A DNA stretch of 64,000 nt from Sphingomonas sp. (lineage in GTDB: Bacteria; Pseudomonadota; Alphaproteobacteria; Sphingomonadales; Sphingomonadaceae): contig NZ_JAHBZI010000001.1 of the NCBI RefSeq assembly GCF_019635515.1, forward strand, positions 434,001 to 498,000, written 5' to 3'. Every line of letters starts with the position of its first letter. Position 1 is the stretch's first letter. A program made the translations under genes and the position numbers. This document shows, piece after piece, positions 38,099 through 46,402 of the stretch. A model generated the notes under the pieces. That model was given only the letters and a program-made list of their open reading frames with translations, did not search any database and had not been told where the DNA came from.

Positions 38099-39658
38099 AT
38101 GGAAGACGGCGCGGGCGCTTCGGAAAAATCGCAAATGCGCATCGGGCTGCTCAGCTGGCCGGCCATTGTGCTCTTCGCGTTCGCGGCGCTGCTGCCTTTG
38201 CTGTTCACCGCGATCCCGCCGTTGATCGACTTGCCCGGACATCTCGGGCGCTACGCGATCCAGGCGGCGGGGCCGGATAATCCGCTCAGCGGCTATTTCG
38301 ATTTCCGTTGGGCGCTGTCGCTCAATCTTGGCGTCGATCTGGCGGTAGAGGCGCTGCGGCACGTCTTCGGGCTGGTCGGCGCGCTGTGGGCGGTGGTCGC
38401 GGCGACAACGGTGCTGACCGTGCTCGGCCTGTTCCTGATCGCGCGGGCGGGCAATCGCAGCGGCGCATGGGCGATCAGCTGGGCGCTGCCGTTCGTCCAT
38501 GGCTTCGCCTTCCGCCATGGCTTCCTCAATTTCTCGCTGGGGGTGGCGTGCTCGCTGCTCGGCTTCGCGCTGTGGCTGCACCTGGCGCAACGGCCCAAGC
38601 TGCGCGCGGCGTTGATCCTGCCGCTCGCGCCGCTGCTGCTGGTGGTGCACGCGGTCGGCGGCGGCTTGCTGATGGTGCTGATCGGCGGGCGTGAGGCATG
38701 GCCGGCATGGCGCGCACGGGACTGGCGGGCGCTGCGGCCGGCATGGCCGCTGGCGGGAGGGATCGCCTTCGCGCTTGTCTTCCTGCTGTTCGGCGATTCG
38801 AGCGGCGGGGCGACGCGCTGGGTGCTGGAGCGCAAGCTCGACGGGCTGATGATGCCGGTGCGCGACCAATATATATTGCTCGATATCGGCACGGTGCTGC
38901 TGACCGTCGCGGTGATGGCGACCGGCTGGCGGGCGGGGGCGCGGATGCGCGAGCCCGGCGCGGTCGCGGCACTGGCGTTGCTGTTCGTGGCGGCGCCGGC
39001 CCTGCTCTCGGGCGTCGCGCATATCGATTCGCGGCTGGTGCCGGTGCTGGCGATGCTGGCGCTGGCGCTGATGGACTGGAGCGCGGTGCTGCCCGGGCTG
39101 CGGCGTGGGGTGATGCTGGCGGGCCTGGCGCTGTTCGCGGTGCGGCTGGCGGTCACGGCCACCGCCTTTGCCGGTTATAATGCGAGCTATGTCAGCGAAT
39201 TGAAGGCGCTCGACCATGTCGCGCAGGGGTCACGGGTGCTGGCGCTGACCGAAGTCGAATGCGGTCTCGCCGGGTGGCGCGAGACGCGGCTGGACCATAT
39301 CTCCAACCTCGCCAGCCTCTATCGCGACACCTGGGTCAATTCGCACTGGGCGGCGGAAGGCGTGCAATTGCTGCAGGTGCGCTATCGGCCGTCGAACGAC
39401 TATTATGTCGATCCGTCCGAGTTCGTCTGGCCCGCGCGCTGCATCGACAGGACCAAGCCGTTCGAGGTGCGCCCGCGCCATACCGCCGCCGAGACATTGC
39501 CGCGCCTGCCGGTCGAGCGCGTCGATTATGTCTGGCTGATCGGCGTGCGCGCACCTGCCGGATTCGCCGATCCGCGGCTGGCGAGGATATGGTCGAACGG
39601 CACCAGCGAGCTATATGCTGTGCGGGCACCGGTTCCCAATTCGGCGATACGGCCCTAA
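38099..39658 (+). CDS. Polytopic membrane protein, possible GT-C type glycosyltransferase
   Basis: A 519-aa protein with about ten hydrophobic segments in the first 370 residues and a C-terminal soluble domain (about 390-519). The early extracytoplasmic loop PPLIDLPGHLGRYAIQA after the first helix has acidic/His residues where GT-C enzymes keep their catalytic acid. The C-terminal region (SRVLALTEVECG, RDTWVNSHWAAEGVQ) resembles the periplasmic tail of such proteins. The assignment is tentative. ATG at 38099 is used; ATG at 38135 is an alternative with equally weak ribosome site. Followed 32 bp later by maeB, across a GGGGAA-ACC-TTCCCC hairpin. Confidence 0.65.
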   Translation: MEDGAGASEKSQMRIGLLSWPAIVLFAFAALLPLLFTAIPPLIDLPGHLGRYAIQAAGPDNPLSGYFDFRWALSLNLGVDLAVEALRHVFGLVGALWAVVAATTVLTVLGLFLIARAGNRSGAWAISWALPFVHGFAFRHGFLNFSLGVACSLLGFALWLHLAQRPKLRAALILPLAPLLLVVHAVGGGLLMVLIGGREAWPAWRARDWRALRPAWPLAGGIAFALVFLLFGDSSGGATRWVLERKLDGLMMPVRDQYILLDIGTVLLTVAVMATGWRAGARMREPGAVAALALLFVAAPALLSGVAHIDSRLVPVLAMLALALMDWSAVLPGLRRGVMLAGLALFAVRLAVTATAFAGYNASYVSELKALDHVAQGSRVLALTEVECGLAGWRETRLDHISNLASLYRDTWVNSHWAAEGVQLLQVRYRPSNDYYVDPSEFVWPARCIDRTKPFEVRPRHTAAETLPRLPVERVDYVWLIGVRAPAGFADPRLARIWSNGTSELYAVRAPVPNSAIRP

Positions 39659-39690
39659 GAGGCGGGGAAACCTTCCCCGGAGAGACAAGA

Positions 39691-41946
39691 ATGGCCGAAG
39701 ACAGCAGCGTCCAGTTTTCCGAGCGCGAGGCGCTGCTCTATCACTCCGAGGGCCGCCCCGGCAAAATCGAGATCGTCGCCTCCAAGCCGATGGCGACGCA
39801 GCGCGACCTGGCCCTGGCCTATTCGCCCGGCGTGGCGGTGCCGGTGCTGGCGATCGCCGAGAACCCGGCGCTTGCCTATGACTATACCGCCAAGGGCAAT
39901 CTCGTCGCCGTCATCTCCAACGGCACCGCGATTCTGGGCCTCGGCAATCTCGGCGCGCTGGCGTCCAAGCCGGTGATGGAAGGCAAGGCGGTGCTGTTCA
40001 AGCGCTTCGCCGATGTCGACTCGATCGATATCGAGCTCAAGACCGAGGATGTCGATCGCATCATCGACGCGGTCGAATTGATGGAGCCGAGCTTCGGCGG
40101 CATCAATCTGGAGGACATCAAGTCACCCGAATGCTTCGTGATCGAGCAGACGCTGCGCGAGCGCATGAACATCCCGGTGTTCCATGACGACCAGCACGGC
40201 ACCGCGATCATCGCCGCCGCCGGGCTGATCAATGCGCTGCACCTGACCGGGCGCGACATCAAGGACACGAGAGTGGTGATGAACGGCGCCGGCGCCGCCG
40301 CGATCGCCTGCGCCGAGCTGATCAAGTCGATGGGGTTGCCGCAGAACAACCTGCTGATGTGCGACCGTTCGGGCGTGATCTATCAGGGCCGCGAGAAGGT
40401 GAACCAGTGGCAGTCGGCGCATGCCGTGGCCACCGACCGCCGGACCCTGACCGAGGCGCTGGCCGGGGCCGATGTGTTCATGGGCCTGTCGGCGGCGGGC
40501 GCGGTATCGCAGGACATGGTGCGGGCGATGGCGCCCAATCCGATCATCTTCGCGATGGCCAATCCCGATCCCGAGATCACCCCGCCCGAAGCCAAGGCGG
40601 CGCGACCGGACGCGATCATCGCCACCGGCCGTTCGGACTATCCGAACCAGGTCAACAATGTCCTCGGCTTCCCCTTCATCTTCCGCGGCGCGCTCGACGT
40701 GCGGGCGACGACGATCAACGACGCGATGAAGATCGCCGCCGCCAACGCGCTGGCCGAACTCGCCCGCCAGCAGGTGCCCGAGGAAGTCGCCGCGGCCTAT
40801 GGCGTCAAGCACAGCTTCGGCCCCGACTACATCATCCCGGCGCCGTTCGATCCGCGGCTGATGGAGATCGTCCCCGCCGCCGTCGCCAAGGCCGCGATGG
40901 ATTCGGGCGTGGCGACCAAGCCGATCGCCGACTTCGCCGCCTATCGCCAGTCGTTGCGGGCGCGGCTCAACCCGACCACTTCGGTGCTGAGCCTTGCGGA
41001 TGAGGGCGCGCGCGCCAATCCCAAGCGGGTTATCTTCGCCGAGGCCGAGGAAGAGGTGGTGCTGCGCGCGGCGATCGCCTTCAAGGCCGAGGGCTATGGC
41101 ACGCCGGTGCTGATCGGACGCGAAAGCGTGATCGACAAGCTCCGCTCGCTCGGCGCCAACCCCGACGAGTTCGAACTGCACAACAGCGTCAATTCGCCGC
41201 TGGTGCCCGAGATGGTCGAGTTCCTCTACCAGCGGATGCAGCGCCGCGGGTACCTCCGCCGCGATGCCGAGCGCATGGTCAATCGCGACCGCAACATCTT
41301 TGGCGGGCTGCTGCTCCAGCTCGGCAAGGCCGATGCGATGATCACCGGCGTGACGCGGACCTGGGCGGAATCGATGCGCCAGGTGAAGCGGGTGATCGAT
41401 CACCAGCCGGGTCGCACCCCGTTCGGCATGCACATCCTGGTCGGCCAGTCGCATACCGTGTTCATCGCCGACACCACCGTCAACGAGCGCCCGACCGCCG
41501 AGGAACTGGCCGATATCGCCGAGGGCGCGGCGCTGGTCGCGCGCCGCATGGGTCACGAGCCGCGCGTCGCGTTCCTCAGCTATTCGAACTTCGGCAATCC
41601 CGAGGGGCGCTGGCTCGAGAACCTGCGCGGCGCTATCAAGGTGCTCGATACCCGCTCGGTCGAGTTCGAATATGAAGGCGAGATGTCGCCCGACGTGGCG
41701 CTCAATCCCAAGCAGCTCGCCAATTATCCGTTCGCGCGGCTTTCCGGGCCGGCCAATGTGCTGATCATGCCCGGTCTGCAATCGGCCAACATCTCGGCGA
41801 AGCTGCTGCGCGAGCTGGGCGGCGATTCGACGATCGGGCCGATCCTGATGGGCATGGAAAAGTCGGTCCAGATCGCCCCGATGACCGCGACCGCGAGCGA
41901 ACTGGTGACGTTGGCGGTGCTCGCGGCGGGGGGGATCGCCCGCTAA
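39691..41946 (+). CDS. maeB: NADP-dependent malic enzyme (MaeB type)
   Basis: A 751-aa fusion of a malic enzyme (about 1-430) and a phosphotransacetylase-like domain (about 435-751). It decarboxylates malate to pyruvate with NADP+; the PTA-like part is regulatory and binds acetyl-CoA. Visible: YSPGVAVPV near 48-56, DIKSPECFVIE, the metal-site VFHDDQHGTA, NGAGAAAIACAEL for the nucleotide fold, and the PTA portion with RVIFAEAEEEVVLRAA. GGAGAG lies 6 nt before ATG 39691. Supplies pyruvate and NADPH during growth on C2 compounds or acids, complementing aceA further along. Confidence 0.95.
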   Translation: MAEDSSVQFSEREALLYHSEGRPGKIEIVASKPMATQRDLALAYSPGVAVPVLAIAENPALAYDYTAKGNLVAVISNGTAILGLGNLGALASKPVMEGKAVLFKRFADVDSIDIELKTEDVDRIIDAVELMEPSFGGINLEDIKSPECFVIEQTLRERMNIPVFHDDQHGTAIIAAAGLINALHLTGRDIKDTRVVMNGAGAAAIACAELIKSMGLPQNNLLMCDRSGVIYQGREKVNQWQSAHAVATDRRTLTEALAGADVFMGLSAAGAVSQDMVRAMAPNPIIFAMANPDPEITPPEAKAARPDAIIATGRSDYPNQVNNVLGFPFIFRGALDVRATTINDAMKIAAANALAELARQQVPEEVAAAYGVKHSFGPDYIIPAPFDPRLMEIVPAAVAKAAMDSGVATKPIADFAAYRQSLRARLNPTTSVLSLADEGARANPKRVIFAEAEEEVVLRAAIAFKAEGYGTPVLIGRESVIDKLRSLGANPDEFELHNSVNSPLVPEMVEFLYQRMQRRGYLRRDAERMVNRDRNIFGGLLLQLGKADAMITGVTRTWAESMRQVKRVIDHQPGRTPFGMHILVGQSHTVFIADTTVNERPTAEELADIAEGAALVARRMGHEPRVAFLSYSNFGNPEGRWLENLRGAIKVLDTRSVEFEYEGEMSPDVALNPKQLANYPFARLSGPANVLIMPGLQSANISAKLLRELGGDSTIGPILMGMEKSVQIAPMTATASELVTLAVLAAGGIAR

Positions 41947-41971
41947 CACGGCACGTTGAAAGCCTCTTGCT

Positions 41972-42001
41972 GCTACATTTGTAGCATGCTACGTATGTAG
42001 C
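41972..42001. promoter_or_regulatory. Tandem BlaI/MecI-type operators
   Basis: Two perfect-arm palindromes, GCTACATTTGTAGC (41972-41985) and GCTACGTATGTAGC (41988-42001), lie 2 bp apart immediately before the ribosome site of the BlaI-like gene. Both contain the TACA/G-N2-TGTA core of BlaI/MecI operators. TTGAAA at 41956-41961 may be the -35 element, so bound repressor would cover the promoter: autoregulation. Confidence 0.8.
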
Positions 42002-42017
42002 AGGATGGAGGTTTGCC

Positions 42018-42392
42018 GTGATCGAATCGCTGCCGCGCCGCGAGCGTGAAGTGTTTGAAATCCTCTGCAGCATGAAGGAGGCGACTGCCGCTTCGGTCCG
42101 CGGAGCGATGAACGACGCGCCGACCGACTCGGCGGTGCGAACCTTGCTGTCGCGGCTGACCGCCAAGGGCTTGGTGCGGCACCGCACCGAGAACCAGGCC
42201 TATGTCTATTCGCCTGCGCCGCAGACCGGCGAAGTGGCGGAGACGGCGTTGCAGAAGCTGGTGCAGACATTCTTCCAGGGGTCGGCGGCAAGCGCCGCGA
42301 CCGCCTTGCTGGGGATGGAGCCCAAGCTCGCCCCCGATGAGATCGACGCGCTCCAGCGCGCCATCGACCGCGCCCGCAAGGATGCCGAGTGA
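42018..42392 (+). CDS. BlaI/MecI/CopY family transcriptional repressor
   Basis: A 124-aa winged-helix repressor. The DNA-binding part (about 1-75: LPRREREVFEILCSMKEATAASVRGAMND, SAVRTLLSRLTAKGLVRH) is typical, with a C-terminal dimerisation helix region (about 80-124). GTG start at 42018 with GGAGG 7 nt upstream. Coupled by TGATG to a BlaR1/MecR1-like sensor protease, the usual two-gene sensor-repressor module; here the target is not an adjacent beta-lactamase. Tandem operators upstream indicate autoregulation. Confidence 0.92.
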   Translation: MIESLPRREREVFEILCSMKEATAASVRGAMNDAPTDSAVRTLLSRLTAKGLVRHRTENQAYVYSPAPQTGEVAETALQKLVQTFFQGSAASAATALLGMEPKLAPDEIDALQRAIDRARKDAE

Positions 42393-43906
42393 TGCAGGAC
42401 ATGCTCGTCGATCTCGGCTGGAAATCGGCGCTGATCGCCGGTGCGGTACTGATCGCATATCAGGCGCTGCGGCGCAGACCGGCGAGCGAGCGCGTGTGGA
42501 TGCTGCGGCTCGGGATCGGCGCGTTGCTGGCGCTGCCGTTGGTGGCGCTGTTCGCGCCGTCGCTCGATCTGGCAGTGCTTCCGGCGGAGGAAGCCGTTGC
42601 GATGGCGGTGCCGATCATCGCTGACACTGCGCCGATGGCCGTGAAGCCCGAGGCGCCGGACGCGCTCGATCTGATCCTGATGCTCTATTTCGCCGGCGCG
42701 GCGATCGTGTTGCTGCGGCTGATCCTGGGGCTGTTCACCTTGTGGCGCTGGACGCGGACGGCGGTCCCGGTCACCGATCCGCATTGGCTGCGCGCACTTG
42801 CCCGCGCAGCGGCGGGGATCGGTCGGCCGGTTCGGCTGCTGGTGTCGCGCAAGGTGTATGCTCCGCTAAGCTGGGGTCTGGCGCCGGCGTGGATATTGAT
42901 CGGCCCCGAGGCCGAGGCGCGCGGCGAGCAGGCGCAAGCGGTGATCGCACATGAGATGGCGCATGTTCGGCGCTTCGACTGGCCGATGCTGATGCTGGCG
43001 CAGATGGTGACGGCGATACTGTGGTTCAATCCGCTGGTCTGGTGGCTGGCGCGTGCGCTTGCGGCGCAGATCGAGCTTGCCGCCGACGAGGAAGCGGTGG
43101 GGCAGGTCGCGCGGTTCGATTATGCCGAGACCCTGCTCGCCGTCGGCGCGGGGAGCGCGCATCCCTCCGCCTGCGGGATGACCTATGCTCGCGCCACGCT
43201 GGGTCAGCGCATACGCGGGGTTCTCGAGGCGGCGCCGCAGCGCCCGGCGAACCGAGTGTTGTGCGCGGCGATGCTGATCGTGGCGATGGCGACCGCCGGC
43301 CCGCTTGCGATGCTGCGGTTCGTGCCGGTCGCCGCACAGGCCGCGCCGGCACCCGCGCTGGACGAATATATTCCCGCCATCACTCCCGAAGCGCAGGCGG
43401 TGTCAGCCGCTGTGCAGACCGCGCCGAAACCAATGGCACCACGCAAGCGCAAGGCGCCCGGCTTCGCGACGGCAGCGCCGACGCGTCTGGTGGAAACCGC
43501 CGCGGCAGCGCCGGCCAATCCCATCCCGGTCACGTCGCCGGAACCCGTTGCTCCCACCGCGTCTGCATCCCTGAAGCGCGGACCCCGGTGGGAGCAAACC
43601 CCAGCCGCGATTGAGCGCCACGCAGCGCTCGAGGCGCGGCGCGTGGTACGCGCCGCCGAATTGGAGCGACGCCTGGCCGCCGAAGTGGAGCAACGCCTGC
43701 GCGTCTCGCCCGTCGAGCGGGACCGCGCGCTCCGAACGAGCGAGACCGCCAACAGCATGCGAAACAAGGCGCGGATATTGGAGAGGATCGCCGCCGATCC
43801 CGCCACGCCACGAGATGTACGGAACGAACATATCCGCGTGGCGAGCCGACTCCGCCGCGCCGCGCAGACCATGGATTACGATGCGCGGCAGATGATCAAG
43901 CTCTAA
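42392..43906 (+). CDS. M56 family BlaR1/MecR1-like membrane metalloprotease sensor
   Basis: A 504-aa protein. Four transmembrane segments (about 12-30, 37-56, 95-117, 205-225) surround a cytoplasmic zinc protease with HEMAHVRRFDW (His187, Glu188, His191). The acidic ligand lies in the QIELAADEEAV helix. After a fifth hydrophobic segment (about 285-305) the extracytoplasmic part is not a penicillin-binding domain but a Pro/Ala-rich region and an Arg/Glu-rich coiled-coil-like tail (about 405-504). The stimulus is therefore probably not a beta-lactam. Presumably cleaves or inactivates the BlaI-like repressor. ATG at 42392 overlaps the repressor stop; a GTG one codon earlier is possible. Confidence 0.88.
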   Translation: MQDMLVDLGWKSALIAGAVLIAYQALRRRPASERVWMLRLGIGALLALPLVALFAPSLDLAVLPAEEAVAMAVPIIADTAPMAVKPEAPDALDLILMLYFAGAAIVLLRLILGLFTLWRWTRTAVPVTDPHWLRALARAAAGIGRPVRLLVSRKVYAPLSWGLAPAWILIGPEAEARGEQAQAVIAHEMAHVRRFDWPMLMLAQMVTAILWFNPLVWWLARALAAQIELAADEEAVGQVARFDYAETLLAVGAGSAHPSACGMTYARATLGQRIRGVLEAAPQRPANRVLCAAMLIVAMATAGPLAMLRFVPVAAQAAPAPALDEYIPAITPEAQAVSAAVQTAPKPMAPRKRKAPGFATAAPTRLVETAAAAPANPIPVTSPEPVAPTASASLKRGPRWEQTPAAIERHAALEARRVVRAAELERRLAAEVEQRLRVSPVERDRALRTSETANSMRNKARILERIAADPATPRDVRNEHIRVASRLRRAAQTMDYDARQMIKL

Positions 43907-43988
43907 CCGCCCGCCCATCCGACGACCGACGCAGAGCGCGATTTCGCGCCACGGGGTCGGCTTGCCTGCAAAACAAAGGAGATGAACG

Positions 43989-44324
43989 ATGCGAGTGACT
44001 GTCTTCCTGCCGCTTGTGATGCTCGGTGCGTGCGCCGCGCGTGGACCGCTGCCGGTTGCTGAGCCGGCGGCGCGCGTCTTCTATGGCGACATCGCGCTGG
44101 ACAGTGCCACGGGTCGCGCCGCACTTCGCGCGCGGGTCGCCAATGCCGCGCGCGGTTTCTGCGCGAAGCATGAGGACGAGATCACGCCCGACGCGCTACG
44201 CACCGACAAATTCTACTGCCTCGAACGGGTGCGCGACACGCTGGTTGCCGAAATGCCGGGCGCGGTCCGCGGCGCCTATCGCACCGCTATGGACGAAGCG
44301 GGGATCATCGGACGGCGGCTTTAG
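43989..44324 (+). CDS. UrcA family lipoprotein
   Basis: A 111-aa protein with lipobox LGAC (Cys15). The UrcA pattern VFYGDIALDSATGRAALRARVANAARGFCAKH is at about 30-61, and a second conserved Cys lies in FYCLERVRDTL. UrcA proteins are small periplasmic proteins typical of sphingomonads and relatives; function unknown. AAGGAG precedes the ATG. It follows the BlaR1-like gene after 82 bp and could be a target of the module. The 3' end overlaps the convergent SDR stop by 4 bp. Confidence 0.85.
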   Translation: MRVTVFLPLVMLGACAARGPLPVAEPAARVFYGDIALDSATGRAALRARVANAARGFCAKHEDEITPDALRTDKFYCLERVRDTLVAEMPGAVRGAYRTAMDEAGIIGRRL

Positions 44325-45109
44325 ATGTCGATGCTGCTAGACAGATTGGCGTTGACGATACCGCCATCGACGGTGAGCGTCTCGCCGACGACATAGTCGC
44401 CGGCGCGGCTGGCGAGGTAGATCGCGGCGCCGGCCATGTCCTCATCGACGCCGATGCGGCCCGAAGGAATACGCTTGGCGACGCCGTCGGCATGGTCGCG
44501 GGCGGCCTTGTTCATGTCGCTGGGGAAGGCGCCCGGGGCGAGCGAGGAGACGACGATCTGGTCGCTGATCAGCCGCGCGGCCATGCGGCGGGTGAGGTGG
44601 ATCAGCGCCGCCTTCGACGCCTGATAGCTGTAGGTCTCCCACGGATTGACGCGCTGGCCATCGATCGAGGTGATGTTGATGACCTTGGCCGGCTGGGCTT
44701 CGCTGGCGCCGGCCTTGAGCAGGCTATGCAACGCCTGAGTCAGGAAGAAGGGCGACTTGACGTTGAGGTCCATGACCTTGTCCCAGCCGCTTTCGGGGAA
44801 TTCGGCCAAGGGAGCGCCCCAGGCGGCGCCGGCATTATTGACGAGGATGTCGAGCCGTGGCTCGCGCTCGGCGATCGCCGCGGCGAGGGCCTTGCAGCCC
44901 TCGACCGTCGAGACGTCCATCGGGATCGAGATGCAATTGGGGCCGAGCGCATCCGCGGTGGCATCGCAGGCATCGGCCTTGCGGGCTGAAATATAGACCT
45001 TCGCGCCCTGCTGGATGAAGCCGTCGGCGATCATGCGGCCGATGCCGCGCGATCCACCGGTGACGAGTGCGACGCGGCCGTCGAGGCGGAAGAGCTTGCT
45101 GGTGTCCAT
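44321..45109 (-). CDS. SDR family NAD(P)-dependent oxidoreductase
   Basis: A 262-aa classical short-chain dehydrogenase. Cofactor loop TGGSRGIG at 17-24, NNAG at 91-94, catalytic Ser148 region (INITSID), Tyr162 and Lys166 (YQASK), and the C-terminal VVGETLTVDGG segment. Arg21 and Arg43 after the second strand favour NADP(H). Three bases separate it from the upstream acyl-CoA dehydrogenase gene, so it probably acts on a beta-hydroxyacyl or related product in the same pathway; RhlG-like and FabG-like roles are alternatives. Confidence 0.92.
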   Translation of the reverse strand: MDTSKLFRLDGRVALVTGGSRGIGRMIADGFIQQGAKVYISARKADACDATADALGPNCISIPMDVSTVEGCKALAAAIAEREPRLDILVNNAGAAWGAPLAEFPESGWDKVMDLNVKSPFFLTQALHSLLKAGASEAQPAKVINITSIDGQRVNPWETYSYQASKAALIHLTRRMAARLISDQIVVSSLAPGAFPSDMNKAARDHADGVAKRIPSGRIGVDEDMAGAAIYLASRAGDYVVGETLTVDGGIVNANLSSSIDI

Positions 45110-45112
45110 GGG

Positions 45113-46258
45113 TTATCCTCCCCGTTTCAGTGTTTCGCGTGCGATGATCAGCTGCTGGATCTGGCTGGTGCCTTCGTAGATCCGGAACAGGCGGACATCG
45201 CGATAGAGGCGTTCGATGCCGTAATCGGCGATATAGCCGGCGCCGCCGAAGATCTGGACGGCACGATCGGCGACGCGGCCGACCATCTCGCTGGCATAAT
45301 ATTTGGCGGCGGCGGATTCCATGACGACATTCTCGCCGGCGTCCTTTGCTGCGGCGGTCTGCAATACCAGCGCCTTGGCGGCGAGGGCCTCGGTCTTGCT
45401 GTCCGCGAGCATCGCCTGGATGAGCTGGTGCTCGGCGATGGGCTTGCCGAACTGCTTCCGCTCGCTCGCATAGGCGACGCAATCGGCGATCAGCCGCTCG
45501 GCGACGCCGACGCAGACCGCCGAGATGTGAAGCCGCCCGCGATCGAGCACCTGCATCGCAAGTCTGAAGCCTTCGCCCTCGGCGCCGAGGCGGAGCGCGG
45601 CGGGAACCGGCGTATCGTCGAACACCACGTCCGCGACCTTGGCGCCCTTCTGGCCCATCTTCTTCTCGGGCTCGCCGATGGTGATGCCGGGCAGATCGCG
45701 CGGCACGAGGAAGGCGGAGACGCCGCGGCCGCCGGGTTCCTCGCCGGTGCGGGCCATGACGGTGAAGACATGCGCCTTGTCGGCGTTGGTGATGAAACGC
45801 TTGGTGCCGGTGAGGCGGTAGACGTCGCCATCGCGGACGGCCCGCGTTTTCACCGCACCCGAATCCGATCCGACATCGGGCTCGGTCAGCGCGAAGCTGG
45901 CGACGACTTCGCCGCTGGCGATACGGGGGAGCCAATCGGCCTTTTGCTCGGCGGTTCCGGCCATGACCAGGCCCTGGCTGCCGATGCCGACATTGGTGCC
46001 GAAGGTCGAGCGGAAGGCCGGCGTGGTGCGGCCCAGTTCGACCGCGACCTTGCATTCCTCGACCATATTCAGGCCGAGCCCGCCATATTCCTCGGCGATC
46101 GAGAGGCCGAACAGGCCGAGGTCGCGCATCTCCTGGACGATGTGCGCCGGGATCGCATCAGCTTCCTCGACCTCACCCTCCAGCGGGCGGAGGCGCTCGG
46201 CGACGAAGCGGCGGATCGTCTCGATCAGCGTGTCGAAGATTTCGGGTTCGAGCGCCAT
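45113..46258 (-). CDS. Acyl-CoA dehydrogenase
   Basis: A 381-aa FAD enzyme that oxidises an acyl-CoA to the 2-enoyl-CoA. N-terminal helical domain with GLFGLSIAEEYGGLGL (about 48-63), the middle beta domain with ASFALTEPDVGSDSGAVKTRAVRDGD (FAD/substrate site, about 120-145), FITNADKAHVFTVMART, and the C-terminal domain ending LYRDVRLFRIYEGTSQIQQLIIAR, which holds the usual catalytic Glu. Full length. First gene of an operon with the SDR. Confidence 0.94.
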   Translation of the reverse strand: MALEPEIFDTLIETIRRFVAERLRPLEGEVEEADAIPAHIVQEMRDLGLFGLSIAEEYGGLGLNMVEECKVAVELGRTTPAFRSTFGTNVGIGSQGLVMAGTAEQKADWLPRIASGEVVASFALTEPDVGSDSGAVKTRAVRDGDVYRLTGTKRFITNADKAHVFTVMARTGEEPGGRGVSAFLVPRDLPGITIGEPEKKMGQKGAKVADVVFDDTPVPAALRLGAEGEGFRLAMQVLDRGRLHISAVCVGVAERLIADCVAYASERKQFGKPIAEHQLIQAMLADSKTEALAAKALVLQTAAAKDAGENVVMESAAAKYYASEMVGRVADRAVQIFGGAGYIADYGIERLYRDVRLFRIYEGTSQIQQLIIARETLKRGG

Positions 46259-46290
46259 TCCGCACCGTTCTTTCTGTTCGAAGCGCCAAG

Positions 46291-46318
46291 GCTATAACGC
46301 GGACAACGGATCGGACAA
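46291..46318 (-). promoter_or_regulatory. Possible promoter of the acyl-CoA dehydrogenase operon
   Basis: On the minus strand, TTGTCC (46318-46313), a 16-bp spacer and TATAGC (46296-46291), about 32 bp upstream of the ATG at 46258. Reasonable sigma70-like match; GGACAA also occurs once more between the boxes. Confidence 0.4.
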
Positions 46319-46402
46319 GCCATACCCGATCTTCCAATCGCATATGATTGACGCGGCACCGGGCGGCTTCCATGCTGCAGGCAACGAGCGAGGGAGAGAC
46401 GC

